A DNA stretch of 64,000 nt, from NCBI GenBank assembly GCA_013076295.1, contig RQOL01000915.1, positions 1,550,001 to 1,614,000 of the forward strand, written 5' to 3'. The translations under genes were made by a program, and so were the position numbers. The first letter of the stretch is position 1; each line of letters starts with the position of its first letter. This document shows positions 30,469 through 41,900 of this stretch, one piece after another. The notes below the pieces were generated by a model. That model saw only the letters and a program-made list of their open reading frames with translations. It was not told where the DNA came from and searched no databases. The stretch is from Sanderia malayensis. Lineage: Eukaryota; Cnidaria; Scyphozoa; Semaeostomeae; Pelagiidae.

Positions 30469-30725
30469 TAAATAATAATCTGTTAGGCGCAGGGAAAATC
30501 CCTTCAACTAGTGATTCCTTTCCATTGTTCATTCTTCAGGCCAAGGTTTTTCCCTATTGTAGTATGTAGACTTTGGAATTCTAAAAGTAGAAATGAATGA
30601 TTGTGAAAAAAATGAGTTTTGATTGGAAGTCTGAAAGACTATTGTTTGCGTGGTTTAAATAAGCCTCATAGTGTTGAAGTGAGCATATGTTTTTGAAAAA
30701 CAATTGAAATCAGTCTTCCAACAAA
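30469..30725. other. Array remainder and upstream region of the next small gene
   Basis: The first 140 bp continue the tandem repeat interrupted by copy 2. The rest is AT-rich and leads to the ATG at 30726 without a clear TATA box. Confidence 0.4.
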
Positions 30726-31004
30726 ATGCCATTCGTGAAGAAAGTTGCTAAGAATGGAAGGACCTTTCAAGATGAAGGCATGTTGAATTTTTCAGACTAT
30801 TTAACAGACGAAATAAAGGTGTTGTGTATTGTAGCACCATATCAACTGGCAAAGCCAATCATCGAGATTATTGAAGATTATCTATCGCACCCCCTGGCAA
30901 TAAAGATATCATTCGCGGAACTCAGAGTGATAATGGGATTTACTGTGTGTATTGATAAATCTGTAAGAGATCATGTCCATGTGTCGTCGTCAGAGTGTGG
31001 ATGA
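30726..31004 (+). CDS. Unrecognised 92-aa protein
   Basis: Intronless, starting MPFVKKVAKNGRTFQDEG, with a helical middle (IIEIIEDYL) and no known domain. The start is convincing because the frame opens only a little upstream. It overlaps the next reading frame at its 3' end and is convergent with the small acidic gene at 31238-31381. Confidence 0.45.
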   Translation: MPFVKKVAKNGRTFQDEGMLNFSDYLTDEIKVLCIVAPYQLAKPIIEIIEDYLSHPLAIKISFAELRVIMGFTVCIDKSVRDHVHVSSSECG

Positions 31005-31176
31005 GGAACAACTGTTAAGATATTATTGAAATGAGTTACTTGCAAGTATGCGTAACAGAAAGTTTACGGAAATGCAATTGGTTTTAATAAAAATTATGTT
31101 TTTGAACGCAGCTGAGTTAGAGAAGATGAAAGATTTCTATGTTAACACTGATTTTGATGTGATTAAACGTGATTAA
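30979..31176 (+). pseudogene. Unrecognised 65-codon protein with an in-frame stop
   Basis: Overlaps the end of the preceding frame by 26 bases. Reads MCRRQSVDEEQLL, TGA at 31027, then continues in frame to TAA at 31176 with helical, charged composition. The small overlapping arrangement resembles a viral or compact element gene layout. Confidence 0.35.
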
Positions 31177-31237
31177 AATTTTACTCGTAAGGAGAAAAGA
31201 GTAAGAAGACACCGCTTAAGGCTATAGAGAAAGAGCT

Positions 31238-31381
31238 TCAATAAAGGCGAATATCGTCCTTGAGCTGAAGGACCATGCTATTGAACTTCTGTTTTGTTGC
31301 CTCGTTCTTCCACATCTCTTCTATTTCGTCTGTATGCACCAGAGAAGACGCAGAACATTGCAACTCTTCAGCCTTTGTCAT
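31238..31381 (-). CDS. Small acidic gene, family member B (47 aa)
   Basis: MTKAEELQCSASSLVHTDEI aligns with the gene at 26896 for most of its length, with shared EIEE(M/L)WK and F(N)...L. It ends earlier, at a stop at 31238. The homologous pair at two loci shows that this is a true repeated gene rather than chance. Confidence 0.55.
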   Translation of the reverse strand: MTKAEELQCSASSLVHTDEIEEMWKNEATKQKFNSMVLQLKDDIRLY

Positions 31382-31690
31382 GCACAGTATGAAATAGGCA
31401 GATGGAACACTTTTATGGTGGCCTAGATTTGCCACTACTTTTTTCTTTGAACAAAAAAATTTTTTGTTTGAATTCAAAAATATAAAAAAATTTGGTTGAC
31501 TTATTTTTTTATTTTCATTTCAATTGCATTTTATCTATTAATTTTTACCTCCAATATTAGATTCTTAAAATAATTTCAAATGTCTTTTAAAAATTTTTAA
31601 AAGATTTATTTAAAAAAAAGTAAAAAAAAACAATTGAAAAAGTAAAAAAAATTGAGGAAAATAAAAAATTATGTTGAACAGCCTAAACGT
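31382..31690. other. A/T-run tract
   Basis: Runs of A and T with little complexity, corresponding in position and nature to the tract at 14740-14976 that precedes the other gene sharing this 5' block. Confidence 0.5.
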
Positions 31691-31711
31691 GCCACAGTAT
31701 CCCAGAGTGCA
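31691..31711 (+). promoter_or_regulatory. Conserved 5' block, second copy
   Basis: GCCACAGTATCCCAGAGTGC, 89 bases before the ATG of the integrase-like gene; see the block at 14977. Confidence 0.55.
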
Positions 31712-31779
31712 ATTCGATTCAATTTAGGCGCGAAGGAACCATCAAATCGTGGACACGAGGCCAAGGTGGTAAACTAAAA

Positions 31780-32421
31780 ATGGCAGGGAGGAGTGACTTA
31801 TGGAAAGTTGATGAGAAGATGAGAGAAAATCTTGAAGATTGTAATTCTCAAGGGATTCATCGCCAAGACATGTTAGATTATATGAAGAGAGACTACCCAC
31901 AGTACAATTGGAGTTTTCGGACTTTGTGTCGACGTTTAAACTTTTTTAAAATTGCAAAGACTGATTACTTTGTAACCACACAGCAGGTGAAAGAAGCCGT
32001 GGGAGTGGAACTAAAAGGCCCTGGTAGACAACTTGGCTACAGGGCCATGCACCAAAAGATTAGACAGATGCATGGCCTAAATGTTCCAAGAGATTTGGTC
32101 TATGCTGCAATGACAGACCTTGATTCAAAGGGTTTGAGTGGCAGAGCAGTTGGCGCAAAGAGGCAAAAGAAGGGACATTTTGTCAGCAGGGGTCCTGACT
32201 GGGTCCATTCGCTCAATGGCCATTGCAAATTGATGGGATATCAGCGAAGTACTTTCCCTCTATCTGTCTATGGTTGTTTGGACACTGCTAGCAGGAAGAT
32301 ATTGTGGCTTCGTATCTGGACTGACAATTGCGACCCACAACATGTAGGGAGATGGTATTTGGAGTATCTTTATCAATCAAGATTGGCTCCCTCTATGATC
32401 CGAATCGATAAATGCGATTGA
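31780..32421 (+). pseudogene. Integrase-core (DDE) domain protein, truncated
   Basis: The N-terminal ~80 residues are helical with a likely helix-turn-helix (GIHRQDMLDYM, FRTLCRRLNFF), as in transposase or integrase DNA-binding regions. A core begins near residue 160 with VYGCLDTASRKILWLRIW, the first catalytic aspartate strand of the rve/DDE fold. Near its end it reads MIRIDK, where the second aspartate is expected, and then stops; CD replaces the expected G and the frame is lost. Similar integrase-core proteins are multi-copy in cnidarian and fish genomes. The stretch at 32422-32759 is non-coding. Confidence 0.65.
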
Positions 32422-32759
32422 TAAATCGATGCGACCATTATTCTTCATCAATCTACTTTGGTCTTCAGTAAGCTGACAATTACTTGTTTGACCAATTTGC
32501 TCTTGAGCTCTTTTGATCCAAAATATCTTTGCAGTCTCGATTTCTTCTGCTGTGATGATATTTTCCTTGGCTACCTCATTCTTCTGTCATCTTCTGATAA
32601 AGCGCATGATATACGCCATAATTCTCAGCATCTTGTTGTAGGGATGTTTAAGTAGCAGTACTTTGAGGTTGTTTATTTCTGTTTCCGCGGGCATCAGCTT
32701 CTTTTCTTTGCTTTCCAATTTTCTCTCAGTGATTGACTGGTCTCTCTTACTTCTGGCTA
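32422..32759. other. Stretch without a recognised gene
   Basis: Lies between the truncated integrase-core frame and the next relic; possibly unrelated insertion DNA. No motif seen. Confidence 0.35.
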
Positions 32760-33345
32760 TTCAGGCCATGCTTCCTTGTTTGCGAGCCAAAGAGGTCCTT
32801 CCAAATTTTCACCAACAGCCTTGGCATTAGGAATGGTTATTCATAGAGTGACAGGGAATAAAGAAGCAATGAACATCCTTAGTGAAGTTTGAATCACTCG
32901 TAGCTATACAACCATTCATAAGACTAACACGAAATGGGCAAAGGACACGACTGAAGAATTGGAGAAAAGAGTAGCCCCCATTTTCATGGAACTATTCAAG
33001 CCAACACACATTACACTAGACAATAATAATGGTGGACAAATGACTTGAGCAGGTGCGGCACAATTAACAATTAACAAATGACTTTGGCAGAATTAGCCAA
33101 CCAAAACTGCCTGGCGAAGAACACCATCCACTTTTTTATCCCTTAAAAGAACAGACAAGAGCTGTTCAAAATTCAGAAGATGTTTGTTACGACGAATTTA
33201 GGAACGGAAAACAAAAGGCACTTCCTACAATTAAAACATGTTTTTTGCTTTAGCTGCAATGGCACCACAAACTCTCTCACAAGACAACCCACAGGATGAC
33301 AGTATGGTGCCAGAATTCTCCTAGTCAGGGTAGCACAGTATCATC
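32760..33345 (+). pseudogene. Relic of a mobile-element-associated protein
   Basis: Protein-like reading with SPTALALGMVIHRVTGNKEA, then a stop, then AKDTTEELEKRVAPIFMELF and HITLDNNNGGQ before further stops. The ALALG.xIH..TG pattern recalls a conserved but uncharacterised protein repeated in cnidarian genomes. It is disabled by at least three stops and truncated by the Helitron at 33349. Confidence 0.4.
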
Positions 33346-33348
33346 TAA

Positions 33349-34433
33349 CTAGCCGGGGGCGCTCGCGTACGCTCGTTTCCCGGAGGGGGGCAAGTAAAAA
33401 AACTTAATGTGGTTGGCGCACATTCGCTACCACTCATACCCATACATACATACATACACACATACATACATACATACATACATACCTACATGCAAACCTA
33501 CTATATATACCTACTATACAAACATACTATACCTACTATAGCTATTATACAAACATACTATACCTACTATACCTACTATACCTATTATACAAACATACTA
33601 TACCTACTATAAAACATACTATACCTACTATACCTATTATAAAAACATACAAACACTTGTCGAAAGTTTAAATGAGGAAAATCGTGCAAATAGCGCCTGA
33701 AAAATTCAAAACTTTGACTATGTTTTCATTGGCCCGAAGCGTTGCAAGCATGCCGAAGCAATGCCTACTACAAAGAACAACAACTATTTCAACTTAAAAT
33801 ACAAAATACAAGCTATCACTTGTGTTTTCTATTGTTTCCTGCAACTCTCCAGGGTATTTGAAACAAATAGCAGCTTTTTGCAAAGATAATTCAGGTGGTA
33901 AAACACTTTGAAAGGCGCCCTTTGTGTGCAAAACAAAAACACACGTCTTCTCCAAAAGCACCTGCTGCAACCGAGGGCGAATAACGAAAAACGACCAAAA
34001 ATTCCCATGGGTCGCCTGCAATCCGAGGGTGAAAAACGAAAATTGATGGAAAACCCACGTGGGTCGACCAAAAAAGCAAATCAAATTACAGCAAAAGGCA
34101 AAACAGGTCATGTGAACAGCGAATACTTTGTTCGAAAATGGAGTTCACGACGCGAATTTGGAAGTTTCGCCAGAGTAAACCGTAGTTTTTTCGTGGTAGC
34201 ACAAATTAGCAGAACAATTAATGGAATAATTCAATAATTAGGGAGAAAATCGAAAAACAAAATCCATTACCCAGGTTAAAATAATAAACTAAACATTCAG
34301 TGTGAATTTCATTGCCATATACGCACATACAAAAAAGCCTTTGTGATCACACGGTTCGCCGTTTCGGCCCATTGTTTCGAGTCGAATCTATTGTTTTTGG
34401 CAAGAAAGTGTGTCATCACGTGACCTCCGCAGA
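33349..34433 (-). mobile_element. Non-autonomous Helitron, copy 5, 5' end missing
   Basis: CTAG end at 33349 with flanking T on the minus strand. GC-rich palindromes, an (ATAC)n tract and ATACCTACTAT-type repeats fill 33353-33650. The remainder matches the shared 5' half up to GTGACCTCCGCAGAT, where the TCTAATAT start is lacking. It also carries a ~110-bp insertion-like segment with two CCCATGGGTCG/CCCACGTGGGTCG dyads, shared with copy 7. Confidence 0.75.
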
Positions 34434-35149
34434 TTGGTGAACATCATTGTTTGTTTGCTTAACTGCCCCCCTTCAGTGGGGCTTATAGTCTCCCCCACTT
34501 ACGTGTTATTTATATAACCACAATAACCATTACGTGTTGTTGTTGTTGCTGGAACAGCGGATGAAATAGATTTTTTGCAAAGCGAATTTCGCATGATAAA
34601 CTAGTTTTTCTTGTTCAACAATGTTATTGTATGCAAATCAGGTCACAATGTTTTAGCCAACCAGCCAACAGGAAAACTAATATAACAGGTTTGGTTGCAT
34701 TAATTGAGGATTATCTCATTGAAGCATGCAGCAAAGCAGGCTAGCAAAGTTGGCTTGCACGGTGTGGTGTATTTTAATTTTGCTCCAGAGATCGCAAAGA
34801 AAAGGTAAGTTGAATTTGTTGTTTCTGGAGGTGATTTAACTTTGTTTTACACAGTTGTTTAAACATTGTAATGTGTTGATCATACTTGATGTGTTGTTTT
34901 CACTTGATGTAAGTAGGCCTAGTGGCTTTGTTGGTAGAAAACATGGCCTGGCTGGGGAAGCCAGGAAAATGCTGTAAATACCAAGATAGACCAGAGGAAT
35001 AAGAAACAGTCTGTCACACAAAAAAGCATACAGGTCAAGCTTTACCTGTTCTGTTTTTGCAATCAACTGGTAACTAGCAGTAAATATATACAGTAAGTAA
35101 TATGGCCTATGTATACAGTCAGTGTATACAGTAAAATTGACAGTTCAGA
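34434..35149. other. Stretch without a recognised gene
   Basis: Includes a small GC hairpin (GCCCCCCTTCAGTGGGGC near 34465). Probably the 5' region of the Helitron that follows, but its terminus was not found. Confidence 0.4.
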
Positions 35150-35206
35150 TGTAAATGATCTTCGTTGGACAGGCTTTGATGTGAAGCCACCAGATTTGGC
35201 AGCAAA

Positions 35207-35980
35207 ATGGCTGCCAACAGATTGCATTTTATGAATACAGTGAGGATTATGCCAGATACTTTTTCTTGTGGAGTAGATTGTTTTTTGGAACTTTGGCATA
35301 CAATATTTCAACATTCTTTCATTGATCAATCTAGAAACGAATTTATTAATATATTACAGAGAGTGAGTTATTTATATAACCATAATTTGCAAGAAAATGC
35401 CAATGTCAATGAGAATACTTTGCATGACCAGTATGGCAGTTCTTAAGAGATAAATGCAGTTCTTTTACAGCAATGGACTGTAATGCTCCATTCTCTGAAA
35501 TATTCACAGGAAATATATTTGATGAATTATCGCCAAATGAACAGATTCAGCTGTTTTCAAAATACTCTCCCACAAAATTTTGTGATACATGCAAAAAACA
35601 TTTTGCAAAGGATATTGAAGTTTTTGTGTAGTATGTAACATTACATGACATGTTTAATTTAGACATTCCATCTCCTCAGTGGGTTGATATCATGAATGTC
35701 AGAAATACACTATTTTCATTTACGTGTCCTGATCGTGAAAAGAATTGTCCATCTGATTCATTAAATTGTGATTTAAGTACACTAATGTGCATTGAAATGA
35801 GCATTAATGGAAAGAACTTTCTTCACTTTGAAGAAGTAATCTATATTATGTGTCAAAAGTATTGTTTGCGAGGACTTGTTAGAAACAATTCTGGTCACTT
35901 TTTTGTGCTTCTAACAGTGCAAGTTCTTGGGTTATTATTGATGATTTATCTTTTCATGAGCCACATTTTCCAACACTAGA
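35207..35980 (+). pseudogene. Helitron-encoded USP-like cysteine peptidase region
   Basis: DTFSCGVDCFLELWHTIF contains the cysteine box (the cysteine of SCGVD at ~35267). RNNSGHFF at ~35881-35902 carries the histidine box. Between them are zinc-type pairs (CDTCKKH; C...C in CPDREKNC). Frameshifts near 35450, a stop near 35630 and a further shift after 35905 break the chain. Ubiquitin-peptidase-like modules with this C...H arrangement are known in Helitron proteins of animals; substrate unknown. Upstream, 35150-35240 reads in another frame. Confidence 0.65.
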
Positions 35981-36079
35981 TAATTTGTATCAACATAATA
36001 TTGGAGGTTGGTTTTTTGCTGTGCATGTAAAAGATTTTCATGCCAAAGATATAGATATTTGGAACACATCCTTTGATAT

Positions 36080-36535
36080 TGTGCATAATATGGCACAACA
36101 TAATATTTCTCCGAAATTTAATGCTTCAAGGAAGTATCATAACAAAAACAAGGTTGAAATAAATAAAAGAAAGCGAGAAATGTATAGTGAAATGAATGAT
36201 GCCTCTACAAGTCACTGAGGACAACAAAATTTCAAATACTGATTTAGTACAATTCTCATTTATCAATTTGAATGGAAAAGTAGAAAGTAAAATTCCCGTG
36301 TATGAAAATGAAGCTGCAACCTGTTTTCAGACAGCAAAATTTCCAAAGAAATTTCATAATGAAAATTCTGTTCCCAAATATGTTTCAAACCCAGTTAAAA
36401 GAAACCAAGCACCAGAACCTGGTCTTATCAAACTTGAAAAACAACCTACAAAAGAAAATTTTTCTGAAGATAATAATCATATGTTTCAGAATATATCGCA
36501 CATTCCCTTACATGAGCAAAAAATGCAATGAATAA
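36080..36535 (+). pseudogene. Low-complexity linker of the Helitron protein
   Basis: Lysine- and asparagine-rich sequence with NKNKVEINKRKREMYSEMN, a basic linker common in Helitron polyproteins, followed by a disordered N/S/E-rich tract. It carries frameshifts near 36200 and a stop at 36531. Confidence 0.45.
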
Positions 36536-36752
36536 TATGAAAAAGTTCCACAAGTCAATGAATATGAAAATTTATCACTGCAAAAATTTGTCATCAAGCA
36601 TGGCCTTTGAAATCTGAAAAGATCAATAGCAGGTATGAATGTAAAAGATGTAAACATCACACAATTTTCCCAAAAAATATAGTTTTGCAAATAATATGAT
36701 ACCAGCAAAAGTCCCCTACGAACTACAAAATTTATGACAATGTCACGAGACT

Positions 36753-37340
36753 TTGATATCAAGAATATTTCCAATTATGCAAGTTTATATCAAAGCTGGT
36801 GGTTCACTGGGTTATACAGGCCATATTATTAATTTGCCAAAAAATGTGCAGCATGTTGCCGATATTTTGCCACGTTATCCCAAAGATATACCAATCATTG
36901 TTTTTACAGTGAAAGGGAGAAAGGGATTTTCCTCGGACTTCAGGGTACGACATGAAAAGGTTTATAATGCATTAATTTGGTTAAAGAACCATACCCTTTG
37001 TACAAATGTGTCACCATAGATGACAATGCTCTCCAGTCTTTACCTTTAGATGATTTTATATCACCAAATACTGTTGATTTTGATGAGGAAATAAAACACA
37101 ACATTACCTCATGTTATGTTCCAGGACCCATAAACTCGGAGGAATTTCTTGAAAACAATGATTCCCAAGTATCCAGTTTTCTTCCAACATGTATTTCACA
37201 AAAAACAGAAACTAGCATAATTAAAGATAATCTTATTGATAATGAAAATAATGTGAATAATATGGACATATCATATGATAATCCAATAAATGAATTTAAT
37301 ACTCCATAATTAGCATCTATGGCTTTTCCAACATTATTTG
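36753..37340 (+). pseudogene. Helitron N-terminal conserved domain
   Basis: GGSLGYTGHIINLPKNVQHV, then DILPRYPKDIPIIVFTVKG and RHEKVYNALIWLKNHT match the conserved module (DUF6570-like) that precedes the Rep domain in many animal Helitrons. After a frameshift near 37000 the frame continues with LPLDDFI and reaches the LASMAFPTLFG landmark at ~37312-37344 after a stop. A LINE fragment begins immediately after it. Confidence 0.7.
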
Positions 37341-37342
37341 GA

Positions 37343-37993
37343 AAGTTGTTATGTTCCATTATGTTTAATTTCTGTTTTGATAAGGCCAGTCCTTTTGTAT
37401 TGCTATCCAGTGTTTATAAGCTTGGGTGATACCGCCAAATCAAAATTGCAATCGATACAAGACAGGGCCCAAAGAATTGTGGTCAGAGATAGCAATATAA
37501 CCCTGAAATGGGACAGCTTCAAACAAACGCGAAAGAAACGTATCTCCGTTGATGTATTTAGGTCAGTGAATGGAATTTGTACGGAATCACTGAAAAACAT
37601 CTTCGCAAAATTTGATAATGTCAAAAACACACGCGGAAATGGATCTCGACTTGTACTTCCGAAAGTGAGATGCGAGTCGGAAAAAAACTTTTGCTTTTCA
37701 AGGAGCGTCAATTTATACAGCCTACCGATAGCGTCAATTTAACAATAAAGTGACGTCAAAAATGAAAAATACTTTGTTCATTTCAAAAGGAAAATAAACA
37801 CACTTAGTTTTTTAAATTGAGAGCCTGATTGCTATTTAAGTATCCTACACTTTTACTCTACCTCTTGTAAGTTTGATCCTTTATTTAAACACCACTTTTT
37901 ATTTTTAACAGGACCCTTACTGATAGCAGTAACATTTTTACTGAATAGGCCATCCTGTATAAATATGTTGTATTATTATTATTATTATTACTA
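37343..37993 (+). mobile_element. 5'-truncated LINE: reverse transcriptase C terminus
   Basis: The frame from ~37365 reads IRPVLLYCYPVFISLGDTA and KLQSIQDRAQRIV, the usual region after the RT thumb of non-LTR retrotransposons (Y-x-x-P-V-x...KLQ.IQ.RA.R). It ends at TAA near 37742, followed by a ~250-bp 3' tail ending in (ATT)n at 37970-37990, the microsatellite tail typical of CR1/L2-like elements. It inserted into the Helitron exactly after the AFPTLFG landmark. Confidence 0.7.
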
Positions 37994-37997
37994 TTTT

Positions 37998-38610
37998 CTA
38001 TTGATTCGCTTTGATTACAATTGCTAACCGGGTCACCCCAGTGACCTTGGGCAAGCAAAGAATTCCAAGAGCTTTAAACGAACATAAATAAACACACAAA
38101 AAAATTAAAATCAAGTGATAGAGTCTTTCGTAAAATATGCACTGTACTTGTAAGGACAATTTTTGGACTTCTTGGAGAGACTGTTTACCGGGTATTTGTC
38201 TAGGTGTTTTTTCGGTACCCTTCTTTATCATTCCGAAGACTCCAACAATAACAGGAACAGTACATGCTTTCAGGCTCCACATCTTTCTAATTTCTATTTC
38301 CAAATTTTTATATTTACTGAGCTTTTCAAATTCTTTTACTGAAATGTTTTTATCTGAGGGTACACTCATATCAATTAATAGACATGTTTTCAAAGAGTGG
38401 TCCTTCACAATAATGTCTTGCCTATTTGCCTGTATGGTTCTGTCCGTGTGTACAGTAAAATCCCACAAGATGGTAACATTCTTTCCATTAGTACAGTTTT
38501 TGGTTCGTGTTCAAACCAATTGCTAGTAGTCTCTATTCCGTAGTGGCTACAAATACAAATATTTGCCTGGTAATTACGTGTAAATAAACTCTGATCTTTT
38601 GCTGCCATGA
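37998..38610 (-). pseudogene. C-terminal part of a second LINE-type polyprotein
   Basis: Minus strand. First MAAKDQSLFTRNYQANICIC, then, one frameshift later, WDFTVHTDRTIQANRQDIIV, CLLIDMSVPSDKN, EFEKLSKYKNLEIEIRKMW and VPVIVGVFG. The order D(I/V)(I/V)...(I/L)IDM.....K..KY is the PD-(D/E)xK-like pattern found at the C terminus of many animal non-LTR retrotransposon proteins. A stretch to 37998 after the VFG motif is low in identity. It lies opposite in strand to the preceding LINE fragment. Confidence 0.65.
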
Positions 38611-38641
38611 TGAAGCCTTCCGTCTCTGCCTTCAGACCTTA

Positions 38642-39373
38642 TCTAATATATATATTCTGTGATGTCACGTGACGGTGGCGAAACTCTGCCTAAAACAATA
38701 GATTCGACCCGAAACAATAGGTCGAACGCCCCAAAACAATGGGCCGAAACGGCGAACGAGGTATCCATAAAGGCTTTTTTTTGAGACCCTCAATCTGCCC
38801 TATTTTTAAGTGAGTTGTTCTTTGCCGGCTGAACCAAAAAGTTATCTATATGAGAGCTCACAGTTTCGACTAAAAGGTTGGGAAATTCTTTGTTAAAGTT
38901 CGCCTAATTGGCTATCACGAAAAAACCACGGTTTACGCTCGCGAAACTTCCAAATTCGCGTCGCGAAACTTCCAAATTCGCGTCGCGAATTCCAATTTCG
39001 AACAAAGCGGTCGCTCTTCACGTGACGCGTTTCGCCTTTTGCTGCAATTTGATTGGCTCTTTTTGCCCGACCCACGTGGTAGGCCTAATGTAAACAAGCC
39101 CAAAGTTTTAATCAACAAATTATGATAAGGGGTTATCAGGCGAGCGTAGCGAGCTAACCTATTGTACGTGGGGTTGAAAGAGGCATGAGCGTGAGCGAAT
39201 GCAGCGCACGAAGTGCGCCAACCACAGGCGAGCGCAGCGAGCTAACCCATTGTAGGTGGGGTTGAAAGGGGCATGAGCGTTAGCGAATGCAGCGCACGAA
39301 GTGCGCCAACCACATTAAGCTTTTTCACTTGCCCCCCTCCGGGAAGCGAGCGTACGCGAGCGCCCCCGGCTAG
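38642..39373 (+). mobile_element. Non-autonomous Helitron, copy 6
   Basis: Starts TCTAATATATATATTCTG after A and ends CCCCCGGCTAG before T. The shortest complete copy (732 bp). It contains a 20-bp direct duplication (CGCGAAACTTCCAAATTCG twice) and two GC-rich repeat units before the end. The shared CACGTGA palindrome is near the start. Confidence 0.9.
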
Positions 39374-39419
39374 TTATTATTAATATTGTGACACTGACTC
39401 ATTTGCATGTAAACTGAAG

Positions 39420-39780
39420 CATGTTAATAAAATCTGCAGAAGTAGATGCTACTGGAAGATATGTTTACAGATTTGCAACACATCCAAGGTTTGCATATTG
39501 GGCATATAATATGCTGTAGAGGAGGAGACTGTTAGGACAAGGAAATTTCTACATAAAACATAATCTCAGTGAACGTCTGCTAACTATTGATGAATTGCCT
39601 GACATGATGAATACAGAAAATTATTCAACTGTTATGAATAAAATAATGCATTATGCCAAAAATGTATCTGGTACAAATGCTTATTGGAACAGAAATAAAG
39701 AGCAATTGAAAGCAATTGAAAGCAATAAAGACACAAAAAGGCCCACATAATCGTGCAAGTGATGAAATTATTGAGCATGT
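39420..39780 (+). pseudogene. Start of the Helitron Rep region
   Basis: Reads RYVYRFATHPRFAYWAYNML, then after a stop RRLLGQGNFYIKHN, ending at SGTNAYWNRNKEQLKAI. This is the region preceding the HUH endonuclease in Helitron Rep proteins (RFa..PRF.fW..N....R). Sequence after ~39720 is already that leading into the helicase, so the histidine-hydrophobic-histidine and tyrosine motifs of the nuclease are absent. Confidence 0.65.
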
Positions 39781-40858
39781 TCAGGAATCAAGAGATGGAT
39801 TTTCTATGAGTGACATTCTCAGTTTGCCATTCTGGCTAGAACAACAAAAATCATTAACTAAAGCTCAAGTTTCTGTTATTCCAATTTTTTAAAACAAATA
39901 TTGCACTGCTAAATGAAGAACAGATGCTTGCATACAATATTGTAGATGCACATGCACAACATGAAAGTGTGGACCCACTGTATATGATAACTGGTCAAGC
40001 AGGCTCTGGAAAGCGTTATGTCATAGACTGTTTGAGAAATGCATTAGGAAACAGATGGATGATTGCTTTATTCCTTTGTATTGCAGCATTTCATGTACAA
40101 GGACAAACTTTGCATAGTTTGTTTAATCCACCAATGCAAGGAAGAAATGAGAATGATCTGAAAGGACAGTCATTATTGAAGTTGCAAAGAAATCTACAAA
40201 ATATCAAATATTTGATGATCGATGAATTTTCTCTCATTGGACAGAAAATGTATGCATGGATAAATCGTAGATGTAAGCAAAATAAAGGTATTATAGATAA
40301 ACCATTTGGAGGTGATTCAGTGATATTGGTTGGAGATGTAGCACAGCTACCACCAATTGGTGATACTGTTTTCTACCACAAGAAGCCACATGGTGACGTA
40401 AATTTGCAAGGTTTTTGTACATATGACAATTTTAAAATTATTGTTCAATTGCATACAAATATAAGAGCAAAATCTGAGAAACAACATCATTTCCGTGAGT
40501 TGAAAATCCGCATGAGAAATGAGGAAAATACAGTTAATGATTGGAAGTTATTGCTTTCAAGGAATAATGATTTCTTTTCATCAGAATATGCTGATAAGTA
40601 TTGTTTAAAATTAGCCCATGAAAATAAAACTGTTGCTGAACATAAGTTTAACAACTTACAACGACAGAAACATCCAGTTTTCCCAATATCTGCAAAACAC
40701 AATACACATTGTGCTGCTAAATTGCCTGCAGATGACTTTCAAGGACTTCAGCCACTACTGTATCTCTCAAAAGGAGCACCAGTGATGTTGACCAGAAATC
40801 TTTGGGTATATAAAGGATTGTGTAATGGCAGTATGGGAACTGCTGAACATAATGTATA
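39780..40858 (+). pseudogene. Helitron PIF1-family helicase, split by a Helitron insertion
   Basis: The main frame opens at 39924. The ATP-binding motif reads GQAGSGKR, where the usual residue after GK is S or T. LMIDEFSLIGQKMY is the Walker B motif, and ILVGDVAQLPPIGD is motif III with Q. A region with LPADDFQGLQPLLYLSKGAP and NLWVYKGLCNGSMGTAEHN corresponds to the later helicase motifs. Upstream, 39780-39923 carries conserved residues with a stop. Because the serine/threonine of Walker A is replaced by arginine and the ORF is split, activity is unlikely. Confidence 0.8.
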
Positions 40859-40864
40859 CTAGGG

Positions 40865-41900
40865 GTCATCACTCGCTTCGCTTGTTTGCCCCAGCCCTTC
40901 AAGTAAAAAAAGCTTAATCTGGTTGGCAGACTTCGCGCGCTGCATTCGCTTACGCTCATGCCCTTTCAACCTCACTTAAAATGGGTTAGCTCGCTGCGCT
41001 CGCCTATGGTTGGCGCACTTCGTGCGCTGCATTCGCTTACACTCATGCCCCTTTCAACCCCACGTACAATGGGTTAGCTCGCTGCACTCGCCTATGGTTG
41101 GCCCACTCCGTGCGCTGCATTCGCTTACGCTCATGCCCCTTTCTACCCCACTTACGATGAGTTAGCTCGCTACGCTCGCCTGTGGTTGGCACACTTCGTG
41201 TGCTGCATTCGCTGACGCTCATGCCCCGTTCAACCCCACTTACAATGGGTTAGCTCGCTGCGCTCGCCTATGGCTGGCGCACTTCGTGCGCTGCATTCGC
41301 TTATGCTCATGCCCCTTTCAATCCCACATACAATGGGTTAGCTCGCTACGCTCACCTGTGGTTGGTGCACTTCGTGCGCTGCATTCGGTTACCCTCATGC
41401 CCCTTTCGACCCCACATACAATGGGTTAGCTCGCTACGCTGGCCTGTCTATCTATTATCAAGAAACATAGCCTGATTGGGCACACTTCGTGCGGTGCATT
41501 CATCTACGCTCATGCCCCTTTCAACCCGACGTACAATGGGTTAGCTCGCTACGCTCGCCTGTGGTTGGCGAACTTCGTGCACTGCATTCACTTACGCTCA
41601 TGCCCCTTTCAACCCCAAGTACAATGGGTTAGCTCGCTACGCTCGCCTGTCTATCTATTATCAAGAAACATAGACTGATTGGGCACACTTCGTGCGGTGC
41701 ATTCATCTACGCTCATGCCCCTTTCAACCCGACGTACAATGGGTTAGCTCGCTATGCTCGCCTGTGGTTGGCGAACTTCGTGCACTGCATTCACTTACGC
41801 TCATGCCCCTTTCAACCCCAAGTACAATGGGTTAGCTCGCTACGCTCGCCTGTGGTTGGCGCACTTCGTGCGCTGCATTCGCTTAGGCTCATGCCCATAC
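40865..41900. repeat. 84-88-bp palindromic GC-rich tandem array
   Basis: About eleven units, each with GCGCACTTCGTGCGC, CATTCGCTTACGCTCATG and GGGTTAGCTCGCTGCGCTCG. Each has two stem-forming dyads. Some units have an additional insert with TATCTATTATCAAGAAACAT. The same unit occurs once to four times in copies 3, 4 and 6. Confidence 0.85.

Noticed and set aside
34465..34482. GCCCCCCTTCAGTGGGGC hairpin as a terminator
   Set aside because: Stand-alone hairpin in eukaryotic DNA with no adjacent gene end; no support for a terminator role.
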